Positions 37,585 through 46,864 of a stretch of 64,000 bases of DNA are shown piece by piece. The DNA is from Pseudomonas serboccidentalis. Its GTDB lineage: Bacteria > Pseudomonadota > Gammaproteobacteria > Pseudomonadales > Pseudomonadaceae. Location of the stretch: assembly GCF_028830055.1 (NCBI RefSeq), contig NZ_CP101655.1, positions 5,696,604-5,760,603 on the forward strand. The letters are read 5' to 3'. The first letter of the stretch is position 1, and every line of letters starts with the position of its first letter. The notes under the pieces were generated by a model that worked only from the letters and a program-made list of their open reading frames with translations, was not told where the DNA came from and searched no databases. A program made the translations under genes and the position numbers.

Positions 37585-38739
37585 ATGGCCGAGTTTTTCC
37601 ATCACGACCTGGCGCTACTCAATCCCTCCTTTGACTCTGACCTGGTGGATGTTTTGAGCGAACTGGAGCACCTACGTCGTCTGCGACTCGAAGGCGATAC
37701 GCCGCCACAGGTGTTCCACCAACTCAAGTCACTGTTCCATGCCTTGGAAAGCCTCGGCTCCGCGCGTATTGAGGGCAACCACACAACCTTGGCGGACTAC
37801 ATTGAGAGCAAAGTGGAAGGGAAGGCCCACGAAACTGACCAGCTTCGTGAGGTAGCCAATATCGAGAATGCGATGGATTACATCGAGCAGATCATGGCAC
37901 CGGGCGCAGAACTGACCGAACGTACGATCCGTGAGCTACACGCGATGACCGTCGACAACCTACAGCGCGAGGGCGACAAAACGCCAGGTGCATACCGCAA
38001 CAGTGGCGTGCGGATTTCGCAATCCGATCATCTGCCGCCCGACTTCATCCAGATTCAGGCATACATGGAGGAGCTTGTCGAATTCGTTAACCGCAAGGAC
38101 TCTCCCAAATACGACCTGATGAAGGTCGCGCTGGCTCACCATAGATTTGGATGGATACACCCGTTCGGTAATGGCAATGGCCGCGTGGTAAGACTGCTCA
38201 CCTACGCGTTACTGATGAAATACGGCTTCAACGTCAATACGGGCGGTCGCGTCTTGAATCCTACGGCCGTGTTCTGCAACGACCGTGAACACTACTACTC
38301 AATGCTCGCAACAGCTGACAAGGGAACAAAGGAAGGTTTGGAGCAATGGTGTACGTATGTGTTGCAAGGCATTCGCGATGAGCTTGAAAAGGTCGACCGC
38401 CTCACCAATTATTCTTATCTCACCAAGTGCATTCTCGTCCCAGCTATCGCCTTTGCACGGGAACGCGAATGGATCACCGAAACAGAGGAACTGGTGCTCT
38501 CTGCCGCGATTAAACTGAAGATAGTGAAATCTGCGGATATAGCTGCTGTACTCCCTAAACACTCGAGCAATCAACGGACCTACTTGATCAAAAAACTGGT
38601 GGATCAGGGAATGCTTTTACCGCTTACCCCCGGAGCGAGGCAGTACACGATTGGATTTTCCAATAACTATCTGATTCGGGGAGTCATTAAGTCACTCAGA
38701 GAGCAAGGCTTCATACCTGCCCCTTTGGAAACCCCCTGA
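37585..38739 (+). CDS. Fic family protein with N-terminal inhibitory helix
   Basis: A 384-residue protein. The Fic catalytic motif [12 protein letters not shown] is at residues 192-203, giving the catalytic His and the ATP-phosphate loop of AMP-transferases. An inhibitory motif of the (S/T)xxxE(G/N) type, SARIEG, is at 59-64, making it a self-inhibited class II Fic enzyme. The C-terminal quarter looks like a winged helix. The target is unknown. Base composition is AT-richer than neighbours, and the gene is alone between 38-bp direct repeats. Confidence 0.9.
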   Translation: MAEFFHHDLALLNPSFDSDLVDVLSELEHLRRLRLEGDTPPQVFHQLKSLFHALESLGSARIEGNHTTLADYIESKVEGKAHETDQLREVANIENAMDYIEQIMAPGAELTERTIRELHAMTVDNLQREGDKTPGAYRNSGVRISQSDHLPPDFIQIQAYMEELVEFVNRKDSPKYDLMKVALAHHRFGWIHPFGNGNGRVVRLLTYALLMKYGFNVNTGGRVLNPTAVFCNDREHYYSMLATADKGTKEGLEQWCTYVLQGIRDELEKVDRLTNYSYLTKCILVPAIAFAREREWITETEELVLSAAIKLKIVKSADIAAVLPKHSSNQRTYLIKKLVDQGMLLPLTPGARQYTIGFSNNYLIRGVIKSLREQGFIPAPLETP

Positions 38740-38905
38740 GCGCCGATCTACAACCGGCAGTATTCAAGTCCTGCTGAATTAGCCACCTGCCGGTTTGGCT
38801 GCGGAGTATCGGATACGACTGAACCAATAACGAAATCAGGTTGAAAAAGTGCCGTCGGAAACGGGCTCGATCCAGGTATGAATCGGATCACGCACCGCTA
38901 AAACA
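38740..38905 (+). other. Right part of the Fic insert, non-coding
   Basis: 166 bases between the fic stop and the right direct repeat. No gene, tRNA or integrase remnant is seen. Confidence 0.5.
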
Positions 38906-38943
38906 AAAAACGGCTTACCGAAAGGTAGGCCGTTTTTTTATGC
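38906..38943 (+). repeat. Right copy of the 38-bp direct repeat (terminator)
   Basis: Identical to 37296-37333, 1610 bases away. It can serve as the fic terminator and marks the right edge of the insert. Confidence 0.92.
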
Positions 38944-38996
38944 TTGGAGAAAAGTACTGATTTTGTGATGGCGGGATGTATCCCCTCATCTGGTTT

Positions 38997-40097
38997 TCAG
39001 CCTGCCAGTGCCGCCAGCCCTTTCGCCCAGATCTGCCGAGTGCGCAGACCGACCATCGCCCGCCAGTCCGGATCCGCCGGGTAAAACTGCTCCAGCAGAT
39101 TCAACTTGATCGCCCGCCCCGTCGCATCCAGTGGATCGCCATGCAGATGCAGCCAGTGGTCATCGCGCAAATAACGATGCACTTCCGGCCCCGGATAGGT
39201 TCCGCATTCGATCACGAATGGCATCAACTGCACGCCCGGTAATGCGTTGAGCAGCGCCTGCGAGGTGTAACCGGTGGCGGTCGCCGCGACACCGGTTTCA
39301 CTCAAGGTCTCGGCTCCGGTGTGCAAGGTGTACAACCAGGGGCCGTAGATCGACTGCGCTTGCGCCAACGCCGGGTAGGCCGACTCGGTGATGGTCAGCA
39401 ACATTGGATGGCCGTACTCGCCAGCACCGGTGTGCAGGTCGAAACACATCACGGTTTCAGCGCCCGCCAGATGCTCATCGATAATCTGCTGCAGCGTGCG
39501 ATTCGACCAGCTCGGCGCGCGGCCACCATAAAACAATCCATCGGGATGGCTGTGCTGACCGCCCTCGACAATCGACATCACCGCTGGCCAGCCGTGTTCG
39601 TTGATCTGTGCATCGAGCAAAGCGTCAGCCCGCGCACGCTCCGGGCCATTCAAATCGGTGCAGGCGTAGATCTCGTGCAAAGCCGCATAAGCGCGGTTGT
39701 CCGGCAACGGCCCGGCGAAATCCTGGTGATTACGGTTGAGGTCGATATTGTCTTCGTTGACCCGCCGCAGCCACGCGGTGCCCCACGGGTTGATCAGGTG
39801 CACCATCACTACCGCGACATCCTTGGGCAGCGACCCCGGCACGAAGGTCTTCAGCCATTCGATCTGGCAGTCCGAGCCGTAATAGCCCTCGACACCGTGG
39901 GTGCCGCTGAGCGCCACCAGCCGACGTTTGGCCTGCGGATCACCGAGCACGGCGACGTCGGTGCTCAGCGGTTCACCAAAAGGGCCGCATCGCGGATGCG
40001 CGTAAGAAGTGAGCGTGGCGCCGGCGGCATGGGCGGCGACGAGAAACTGTTCGCGTTGATCGCGGTAATTGAACTCGGTAGGGAACTCGCTGTGCAT
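38997..40097 (-). CDS. DUF2817 family M14-like metallopeptidase
   Basis: A 366-residue protein related to zinc carboxypeptidases. The possible metal ligands are HGVEG near residue 65 and a His near FDLHTGAGEYGHP, with the family stretch INPWGTAWLRRVNEDNIDLNRN. There is no signal peptide. ATG at 40097 follows the family N-terminus; a longer frame would run into the REP element. The substrate is unknown. Confidence 0.85.
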   Translation of the reverse strand: MHSEFPTEFNYRDQREQFLVAAHAAGATLTSYAHPRCGPFGEPLSTDVAVLGDPQAKRRLVALSGTHGVEGYYGSDCQIEWLKTFVPGSLPKDVAVVMVHLINPWGTAWLRRVNEDNIDLNRNHQDFAGPLPDNRAYAALHEIYACTDLNGPERARADALLDAQINEHGWPAVMSIVEGGQHSHPDGLFYGGRAPSWSNRTLQQIIDEHLAGAETVMCFDLHTGAGEYGHPMLLTITESAYPALAQAQSIYGPWLYTLHTGAETLSETGVAATATGYTSQALLNALPGVQLMPFVIECGTYPGPEVHRYLRDDHWLHLHGDPLDATGRAIKLNLLEQFYPADPDWRAMVGLRTRQIWAKGLAALAG

Positions 40098-40122
40098 ATC
40101 AGTCTCTTGTTGATCTTGTAAT

Positions 40123-40213
40123 TGTAGGAGTGAGCCTGCTCGCGATAGCGTCATCACATCCAACATCATTGCTGGCTGACCCACCGCTATCGCGAGCAGG
40201 CTCACTCCTACAA
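40123..40213. repeat. REP palindrome, family A
   Basis: Arms TGTAGGAGTGAGCCTGCTCG and complement, about 35 bases apart. It is unusual in lying between the 5' ends of the divergent DUF2817 and ggt genes. Confidence 0.9.
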
Positions 40214-40359
40214 GGGGACGTGTGCGATCGGTCGATTGAGGTTGACCCTAGCGAATTTCCGGCCTGAAAAGAAAGACAAAAATGCCCACCGGTTTGCGTC
40301 GCGACCGACCGGTCGATAAAGTCCGTCAGACCTTTCATCCCACGGACGGAGAGCCCCAC

Positions 40360-42192
40360 GTGTTTCCAGCCCTGCCCCTGAGCCGTTTTCGCCTGCCAGC
40401 CCTGACTCTGCTTGTCAGCGCCCTGACCCTCACCGCGTGCAACGCCCCGCCCTCCTCGACCTTGCCGCTGGCACCGGAAGCCGCCTCTGGCTACCGCACC
40501 GATCTGCAGACCCGTCACGCCAGTCAACACATGGCGGCGGCTGCCAATCCACTGGCCGCCGAGGCCGGGCGCGAGATGCTGCGCAAGGGTGGCTCGGCCA
40601 TCGACGCGGCGATTGCGATGCAAGCAGTGCTGACACTGGTCGAACCGCAATCCTCCGGGATCGGTGGCGGTGCGATGATCGTGCTGTGGGACGGCAAACA
40701 GGTGCGCACCTACGACGGTCGCGAAACCGCACCGGCCGGCGCCACCGAGAAACTGTTCCTGCAAGCCGACGGCAAACCGATGCCGTTCCCGCAGGCGCAG
40801 ATCGGCGGGCGTTCGGTCGGCACACCGGGCGTGCTGCGCGCGCTGGAGCTGGCGCATAAACAACACGGGCGCCTGCCATGGGCCACGCTGTTCGAGCCGG
40901 CGATCAAGCTCGCCGAGCAAGGCTTTGCGATTTCGCCGCGCCTGCATTCATTGCTGGAATCCGATCCGGTGATCCGTCAATCGCCGGACATGGCTGCGTA
41001 CTTCCTCAACAGCGACGGCAGCGTCAAAGCCGTGGGCACCCGCCTGCAGAACCCGGCACTCGCTGCCGTGCTCAAGCGCATCGCCCACGAAGGCCCGGAC
41101 GCGCTGTACAAAGGCCCGATCGCCGAAGAGATCGTCGCCAAGGTGCAAGGCCATGCCAATCCGGGCAGCCTGTCGCTGAATGATCTTCAGCGCTATCAGG
41201 CCAAGGAACGCGCACCGCTGTGCACCGACTACAAACGCTGGCAGGTCTGCGGCATGCCGCCACCGTCATCGGGCGGGATCGCCGTGGCGCAGATTCTCGG
41301 CACCCTGCAAGCGCTGGAAACCCGCGACCCGCGCCTGTCGCTGACCCCGCTCAAACCGGTGAAAACCGACAAACCGGCCGGCATCGAGCCGGCACCGCAA
41401 GCCGTGCACTTGATCGCCGAAGCCGAACGCCTGGCCTACGCTGACCGTGCGCAATACGTCGCCGATACCGATTTCGTCCCGGTGCCGGTCAAGGGCCTGG
41501 TCGACCCGGGTTACCTCGCCAGCCGCGCCAGCCTGATCGGCGAACGCAGCATGGGCAGCGCCAAACCGGGCACCCCGCCAGGCGTGCAAGTGGCCTACGC
41601 GCCGGATCGCTCACCGCTGCGCATCTCCACCTCGCAAGTGGTGGCGGTGGATGACAGGGGTGGCGCGGTGTCGATGACTACCACCATCGAAGCGGCGTTC
41701 GGCTCGCACCTGATGGTTCAGGGCTTTTTGCTGAACAACCAGATGACCGACTTCTCGTTCATCCCCGAAGAGAACGGGCAGAAAGTTGCCAACCGCGTCG
41801 AACCCGGCAAACGTCCACGTTCGTCGATGGCGCCCACCCTGATCTTCGATCGCAACAGTGGCGAATTCCTCGCCAGCGTCGGCTCGCCGGGCGGCTCGCA
41901 GATCATCGAGTACGTGGCCAAGACCACCGTCGGCCTGCTCGACTGGAACCTCGACCCGCAAAGCGCCATCAGCCTGCCCAACTTCGGCAGCCGCAACGGC
42001 CCGACCGAACTGGAACAAGGCCAGTTCAGCCCGGCGCTGATTCAGGCGCTGAAAGACAAAGGGCATGCTGTGAATGAAATCGACATGACCAGCGGCACCC
42101 AGGCCATCGTGCGGGTCAAGGATGCGCAGGGCAAAGCGTCGTTGGAGGGGGGGGCGGATCCGCGACGTGAAGGGGAAGCGTTGGGGGATTGA
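40360..42192 (+). CDS. ggt: Gamma-glutamyltransferase
   Basis: Exported enzyme that hydrolyses or transfers the gamma-glutamyl group of glutathione. About 610 residues from GTG at 40360, which follows GGACGGAGAG and gives a clean signal peptide ending in LTAC, a lipobox; the first ATG in frame is 40282. Autoprocessing occurs before the catalytic Thr in AVSMTTTIEAAFGS, and the small subunit has the NNQMTDFSF and SSMAPT blocks. It is a single gene with its own terminator. Confidence 0.9.
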   Translation: MFPALPLSRFRLPALTLLVSALTLTACNAPPSSTLPLAPEAASGYRTDLQTRHASQHMAAAANPLAAEAGREMLRKGGSAIDAAIAMQAVLTLVEPQSSGIGGGAMIVLWDGKQVRTYDGRETAPAGATEKLFLQADGKPMPFPQAQIGGRSVGTPGVLRALELAHKQHGRLPWATLFEPAIKLAEQGFAISPRLHSLLESDPVIRQSPDMAAYFLNSDGSVKAVGTRLQNPALAAVLKRIAHEGPDALYKGPIAEEIVAKVQGHANPGSLSLNDLQRYQAKERAPLCTDYKRWQVCGMPPPSSGGIAVAQILGTLQALETRDPRLSLTPLKPVKTDKPAGIEPAPQAVHLIAEAERLAYADRAQYVADTDFVPVPVKGLVDPGYLASRASLIGERSMGSAKPGTPPGVQVAYAPDRSPLRISTSQVVAVDDRGGAVSMTTTIEAAFGSHLMVQGFLLNNQMTDFSFIPEENGQKVANRVEPGKRPRSSMAPTLIFDRNSGEFLASVGSPGGSQIIEYVAKTTVGLLDWNLDPQSAISLPNFGSRNGPTELEQGQFSPALIQALKDKGHAVNEIDMTSGTQAIVRVKDAQGKASLEGGADPRREGEALGD

Positions 42193-42207
42193 AGCCAGGA
42201 TGCAAAC

Positions 42208-42239
42208 AAAAAAGGCTTACCGCGAGGTAAGCCTTTTTT
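42208..42239 (+). terminator. Rho-independent terminator after ggt
   Basis: AAAAAGGCTTACC-GCGA-GGTAAGCCTTTTTT hairpin. The stem resembles the tRNA-Met terminator but is not identical. Confidence 0.92.
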
Positions 42240-42273
42240 CATGCAACGGGTTTAACGCGCAAGATCACCCGGC

Positions 42274-42906
42274 TCAGCGATTAGCCACCAGATGCGCCCC
42301 AAACAGCAAATAACAACCACCGGCCAAACGATCCAGCCATTGCCGCGAGCGCTCGTAGACGCCCGCGATCCGCCGACTGGCAAAGAACAGCGCCACGCTG
42401 CAATACCAACTGAACGACAGCGTCGCCATGGTCAGCACCGCCAGCGCCAGCAACAGCGGCGGCACATGGGCCGGCATGGCGGTGGCGAAAATGGTGGCAA
42501 CAAACAGTGCGGATTTTGGGTTGGTCATGTTGCCCAGAAAGCCTCGCCCATAAGCACCGAGCAGGGTTTGCTGCGATTCATCCAGCGTACCGGCGACAAT
42601 CGGCGCCTTACGCTTGAACTGCTTGAGCCCGAGATAGATCAGGTAGCAGCCGCCGGCAATCTTGAAACTCAGGTACAGCGTCGGCGCCGCGCTGAACAAT
42701 GACTGGATGCCCAGGCCGCCAGCCAGCCCCCACAGCACGGTCCCGCTGGCGACACCGAGTGCCGCGACCACGCCATGGCGGCGCGAGCGGCTGACAGCCA
42801 GTTGGGCGATGTTGAAGAAGTTCGGACCGGGCGTGACCACCGCGACCGTCCACAGCAGCGCCAGCGACAGCAACGGGGCGAGATAGCTCGCAGTAGAAAG
42901 GTCCAT
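42274..42906 (-). CDS. LysE/RhtB family amino acid exporter
   Basis: A 210-residue inner-membrane exporter with about five to six hydrophobic segments. The family signature is VTPGPNFFNIAQLAVSRSRRHGVVAALGVASG, followed by LIYLGLKQFKRK and FLGNMTNPKSALF. ATG at 42906 is chosen by family alignment. The substrate, a neutral amino acid or homoserine lactone type, cannot be told from sequence. Confidence 0.9.
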   Translation of the reverse strand: MDLSTASYLAPLLSLALLWTVAVVTPGPNFFNIAQLAVSRSRRHGVVAALGVASGTVLWGLAGGLGIQSLFSAAPTLYLSFKIAGGCYLIYLGLKQFKRKAPIVAGTLDESQQTLLGAYGRGFLGNMTNPKSALFVATIFATAMPAHVPPLLLALAVLTMATLSFSWYCSVALFFASRRIAGVYERSRQWLDRLAGGCYLLFGAHLVANR

Positions 42907-42980
42907 GGGGCAGCGCCTGATCGGTTCGACAATGCCCCACACCTTGCTCCATTCGGCGCCGGTTTTCCATCAGATGAATG

Positions 42981-43580
42981 TCACAACGGCAGGGTTTTAC
43001 CGTCCACCGCATCGCCAATCGTCAGGAAATGCCCGCCCGCCACATGGTGCAAAGTGCGCAAACCGTCATGCCCGTCGAAGTGCCAGCGCCCGTCACTGAA
43101 TACGCGTTCATCGGCCTGGGCGGCGATGACTTCGGCGAGGAACAGGTCGTACTGCTCGTGATTGCGCGGCTCCGGCAGCAAGCGGCATTCGAGCCAGGCG
43201 ACGCAGCCGTCAAGCAGCGGCGCTTCGACTTGTTCACCGGCAAAGGTCTGCAAGCCGTAAGCCTGAAACTTGTCTTGCCCTTGGGTTTGGCTGATTTCCA
43301 GGCCCGACGTGTTGCCGACGGTTTGCACAATGTCAGCCTGATTGACGCACGGCACGTTGAGCACAAAGGTGCCGGACGCTTCGAGCAGCTGCCGGGTCCA
43401 GGTGGACTTATCGAGGACCACGGCGACTTTCGGTGGTTCGAAATCCAGCGGCATCGCCCAGGCGGCAGCCATGATGTTGCGCTGGCCGTCATGGGCGGCG
43501 CTGACCAGCACGGTCGGCCCGTGATTGAGCAGACGGTAGGCTTTGTTCAAGGGAACCGGGCGGCGGTGGGAATCGCTCAT
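42981..43580 (-). CDS. Flavin reductase-like FMN-binding protein
   Basis: A 199-residue protein of the flavin reductase-like split-barrel family: PVPLNKAYRLLNHGPTVLVSAAHDGQRNIMAAAWAMPL and later TFVLNVPCVNQADIVQTVG. It probably binds FMN and acts in a reductase or oxygenase system. ATG at 43580 gives the conserved N-terminus. It is 74 bases upstream of the lysE-like gene on the same strand, so the two may be cotranscribed. Confidence 0.87.
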   Translation of the reverse strand: MSDSHRRPVPLNKAYRLLNHGPTVLVSAAHDGQRNIMAAAWAMPLDFEPPKVAVVLDKSTWTRQLLEASGTFVLNVPCVNQADIVQTVGNTSGLEISQTQGQDKFQAYGLQTFAGEQVEAPLLDGCVAWLECRLLPEPRNHEQYDLFLAEVIAAQADERVFSDGRWHFDGHDGLRTLHHVAGGHFLTIGDAVDGKTLPL

Positions 43581-43650
43581 GGGGATCTGCTCCGGGGGAA
43601 AAGGAGCCGATTGTAGCGTCAGCACCGAAAGATCTGCTGGTGAAAAAAAC

Positions 43651-43755
43651 TGTAGGAGCTGCGGTACGCTGCGATCTTTTGATTCTGTTTGTGATGCTTG
43701 AAATCAAACCAGAATCAAAAGATCGCAGCCTCGTTTCACTCGACAGCTCCTACAG
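43651..43755. repeat. REP palindrome, family B (diverged)
   Basis: Arms TGTAGGAGCTG and CAGCTCCTACA around GATCTTTTGATTCTG and its complement; the right arm has a 10-base insertion (CGTTTCACTC) that breaks the symmetry. Confidence 0.82.
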
Positions 43756-43770
43756 GGATCGGCGTGCAGG

Positions 43771-45087
43771 TCAGTGGGAAAGTTGATTGGCAAACTGCCC
43801 GACCGCATCCACCACTTTCTGCGCGCCGTCCTGAATCTCGACGATCACCGTGCCCGCCTCCGCCGCCAGCGCCAGGCCTTGTTCGGCCTGCAGCTTGCCG
43901 TCGGTCATCAGGGCCACGGCGTTGCGCGCCATTTCCTGGTTCTGCCGCACCACGCCGACGATCTCTTCGGTCGCCTGGCTGGTGCGCGAGGCCAGTTGTC
44001 GCACTTCGTCGGCCACCACCGCAAAGCCTCGGCCCTGCTCGCCGGCGCGGGCCGCCTCAATGGCAGCGTTGAGTGCCAGCAGATTGGTCTGCTCGGCAAT
44101 ACCGCTGATGGTCTTGACGATAGTGCCGATCACCTGCGACTGCTCGTTCAGTGCCTCGATGCCCTCACCCGCAGCCTGCATGTGTCGCGACAGATCACGC
44201 ATCACATTCACCGCCTCGGTGACCACGGTGGTGCCACGTTGCGCGGTGCTGTCGGTTTGTTGCGAAGTGCTGTAGGCAATGCTGGCCGCGTCGGCAACCG
44301 CTTGTTCGCGGTTGACCTGCTCAGTGATCACCGTGGCGAACTTCACCACTTTGTACAGTTTGTTGTTGGCATCGACCACCGGGTTGTAGGACGCCTCCAG
44401 CCAGACCACGCGGCCGTGGCTGTCGACACGCTTGAAGCGCTCGGCCACAAACTCGCCATTGTTCAGACGACGCCAGAAGTTCTGATACTCGGCGCTGTTG
44501 TACTCCTCCGGCGTGCAGAACATCCGGTGATGCTTGCCCTTGATCTGCGCCAGGCTGTAACCCATGCCGCTGAGGAAGCGCTCGTTGGCATTCAACACAT
44601 TGCCGTTGAGGTCGAACTCGATCACTGCGGTGGAGCGTACCAGCGCGCCGATCAGGTTTTCGTGCTCGCGGGAGGCTTCGATGGTGCGGGTCAGGTCACT
44701 GGAGAAAATCGAGAAATGCTTGATCCGGCCGTCCGAAGAACGCACCGGCTGCACGATGGAGCGCAGCCACGCCTCTTCGCCATTACCGCGCAGCAGACGT
44801 ACGGCACCGGCGAAATGCTCGCCACGGGTCAGCGCAGATTTGAAACGATGGTGAAACTCATCAGCCTTCACATGCGCCGGGACGATGTCTTCGATGGCGC
44901 GCCCCACCAGGTCCGGGCTTTTGTAGAGCATCTCGGCGAGAAAGTTCTGATTGACCGACTGAATCCGGCCATCGGGCTCCAGAGTCAGCACCAGCATCTC
45001 GCTTTCCAGGCTTTCCTTGACTTGCAGCAGACTGGACAGTTCTTCACGAAGAGCGGCCAGCTCTTGCTTGAGGCGTTTGTTGAACAT
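43771..45087 (-). CDS. Soluble PAS-PAS chemoreceptor, BdlA/Aer2 type
   Basis: A 438-residue cytosolic receptor without membrane segments: a short N-terminal coiled coil (residues 1-28), PAS domain 1 about 30-135, PAS domain 2 about 150-260, and a methyl-accepting signalling hairpin with [20 protein letters not shown]. This architecture and length match BdlA, the biofilm dispersion receptor of P. aeruginosa, whose PAS domains sense redox or haem. It is a single gene between REP and MFS genes. Confidence 0.87.
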   Translation of the reverse strand: MFNKRLKQELAALREELSSLLQVKESLESEMLVLTLEPDGRIQSVNQNFLAEMLYKSPDLVGRAIEDIVPAHVKADEFHHRFKSALTRGEHFAGAVRLLRGNGEEAWLRSIVQPVRSSDGRIKHFSIFSSDLTRTIEASREHENLIGALVRSTAVIEFDLNGNVLNANERFLSGMGYSLAQIKGKHHRMFCTPEEYNSAEYQNFWRRLNNGEFVAERFKRVDSHGRVVWLEASYNPVVDANNKLYKVVKFATVITEQVNREQAVADAASIAYSTSQQTDSTAQRGTTVVTEAVNVMRDLSRHMQAAGEGIEALNEQSQVIGTIVKTISGIAEQTNLLALNAAIEAARAGEQGRGFAVVADEVRQLASRTSQATEEIVGVVRQNQEMARNAVALMTDGKLQAEQGLALAAEAGTVIVEIQDGAQKVVDAVGQFANQLSH

Positions 45088-45202
45088 GGGAAGGTACCGA
45101 TGGCTGGGTAGAAAGCGGGATGCAGCCTAACCATCGGCCTTGAAAATCTTTTCTGAAGAGCGCTTGCGACCCGTCGGTCAAAAATAGTTCAAGCGCATGC
45201 GG

Positions 45203-46516
45203 TCAGGCAGCCCCGGCCACCTGACACGGCCCCGTGCGCGGCATGCGCGAGCCAAAGTACGCCGCACTCAACAGCCCCACCACGCCCATCACCGCACAGA
45301 ACATCACGCAGATCCATGGGCTCCACGGCATCAGACCGATCAACAACAGCGGTGTGATACTTGCCCACGCGGCGTAGGCAATGTTGTAGGTGAAGGAAAT
45401 ACCCGACACCCGGATACGCGCCGGGAACAACCCGACCATCACTGACGGCACCGCGCCCACAACGCCGCAAGCGAGACCGGCCACGGCATACGCCAGCCCC
45501 ACCCAGTTGCCGCCCGTGATCAAACAGCTGTAAAGCACGCCGATGCCCAAGGGCAACAACAGGCTATAGAGCATGACCGTGCGCCAGGCACCGAGGCGAT
45601 CGACCAGCAACCCGGCAATCACACAGCCGATGTTGAGAAAGACGATGCCCAGGGCGCTCAGGGCAAAGGTGTGGCTGGCGGTCATGCCAAAGGTTTTCTG
45701 CATCATGGTCGGAGTGATCACCACGAACACCACCACCGCCGAGGTCAGCACACAGGTCAGCAGCATCGCCGGTAACATCGCCAGTCGATGCTCACGCAGC
45801 ACGGTGCGCAGCGGCAGTTCGACCCGCGCTTCGCGCTGCGCCTCCATGGCCATGAACACCGGGGTTTCGCTCAACCAGCGCCGCAGGTACACGCCGATCA
45901 CGCCGAACACACCACCGAGCAGGAACGGGTAACGCCAGGCGTAATCGAGGATTTCCGCCGGGGTGAACACCTGGGCGAGAAAGGTCGCGGTCAGCGCGCC
46001 GATCAAGTAACCGAAGGTCAGGCCCGCCTGCAAAAAGCCCAAGGCATAACCGCGATGGCCGGTTGGCGCGTGCTCGGCGACGAACACCCAGGCGCTCGGC
46101 ACTTCGCCACCGACCGCCGCGCCTTGCAGGATGCGCAGCGCCAGCAACAGCAGCGGTGCGAAGTAACCGATCTGGGCATACGTCGGCATGATCCCGATCA
46201 GCAGGCACGGCAGCGCCATCATCAGGATGCTCAGGCTGAAGACCTTTTTGCGGCCCAGGCGATCGGCGAAATGCGCCATCAGGATCCCGCCCAGAGGTCG
46301 CGCCAGATAGCCGGTGACGAAGATCCCGAAACTTTGCAGCAGACGCAGCCATTCGGGCATTTCCGGCGGGAAGAACAACTGGCTGAGGGTCAGGGCGAAG
46401 AACACGAAGATGATGAAATCGTAGATCTCCAGCGCCCCACCAAGGGCCGCGAGGCCGAGGGTCTTGTAGTCGGAACGGCTGAACGGCGCCGGTCGGGCTG
46501 TGGATTGGGCAGTCAT
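45203..46516 (-). CDS. MFS transporter, metabolite:H+ symporter (MHS) type
   Basis: A 437-residue transporter with about twelve hydrophobic segments. MHS features are GGALEIYDFIIFVFFA at the start, RPLGGILMAHFADRLGRKKVFSLS and LRILQGAAVGGEVPSAWVFVAEH. ATG at 46516 starts the conserved part; an upstream in-frame extension is Cys- and Trp-rich and not conserved. Members carry organic acids; this substrate is unknown. Confidence 0.88.
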   Translation of the reverse strand: MTAQSTARPAPFSRSDYKTLGLAALGGALEIYDFIIFVFFALTLSQLFFPPEMPEWLRLLQSFGIFVTGYLARPLGGILMAHFADRLGRKKVFSLSILMMALPCLLIGIMPTYAQIGYFAPLLLLALRILQGAAVGGEVPSAWVFVAEHAPTGHRGYALGFLQAGLTFGYLIGALTATFLAQVFTPAEILDYAWRYPFLLGGVFGVIGVYLRRWLSETPVFMAMEAQREARVELPLRTVLREHRLAMLPAMLLTCVLTSAVVVFVVITPTMMQKTFGMTASHTFALSALGIVFLNIGCVIAGLLVDRLGAWRTVMLYSLLLPLGIGVLYSCLITGGNWVGLAYAVAGLACGVVGAVPSVMVGLFPARIRVSGISFTYNIAYAAWASITPLLLIGLMPWSPWICVMFCAVMGVVGLLSAAYFGSRMPRTGPCQVAGAA

Positions 46517-46864
46517 GGCAAAGAACTCTGGCAGGCAAAAACCAAGGCGCCCATGGTCTACGCAAATCCACCTGGGGACAACCCGTAAGACCATAGTCCC
46601 GGTTTTGCAAAACCTGCTCACAAAGCACTGGCAGTTGATTTACTGTTAATGCCTGTCCAGCAGGACACACCTGAATCGGTTTTCACCTCTGTGGCGAGGG
46701 AGCTTGCTCCCGCTGGGTCGCGAAGCGGCCCCCTCTGCTCCTTAAAGGAAGGGGACTGCTACGCAGTCCAGCGGGAGCAAGCTCCCTCGCCACAGATTGA
46801 TCTGACCGACACAATTGGCGGCTCCTGCGGACCACAATAACCATAAAAATCCGAGGTACTCTCT
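46517..46864. other. Divergent MHS / atoE intergenic region
   Basis: 348 bases with a family C REP palindrome in the middle (46689-46796). The atoE ribosome site CGAGGTACTCT lies at the right end. No other gene or clear regulator site is seen. Confidence 0.5.
46689..46796. repeat. REP-like palindrome, family C
   Basis: Long inverted arms CTGTGGCGAGGGAGCTTGCT and complement, extended inward by CCCGCTGG/CCAGCGGG. The only copy of this family in the window. Confidence 0.85.

Noticed and set aside
46800..46864. Sigma-54 promoter before atoE
   Set aside because: The TGGC...TGC pair present has the wrong spacing for the -24/-12 consensus.
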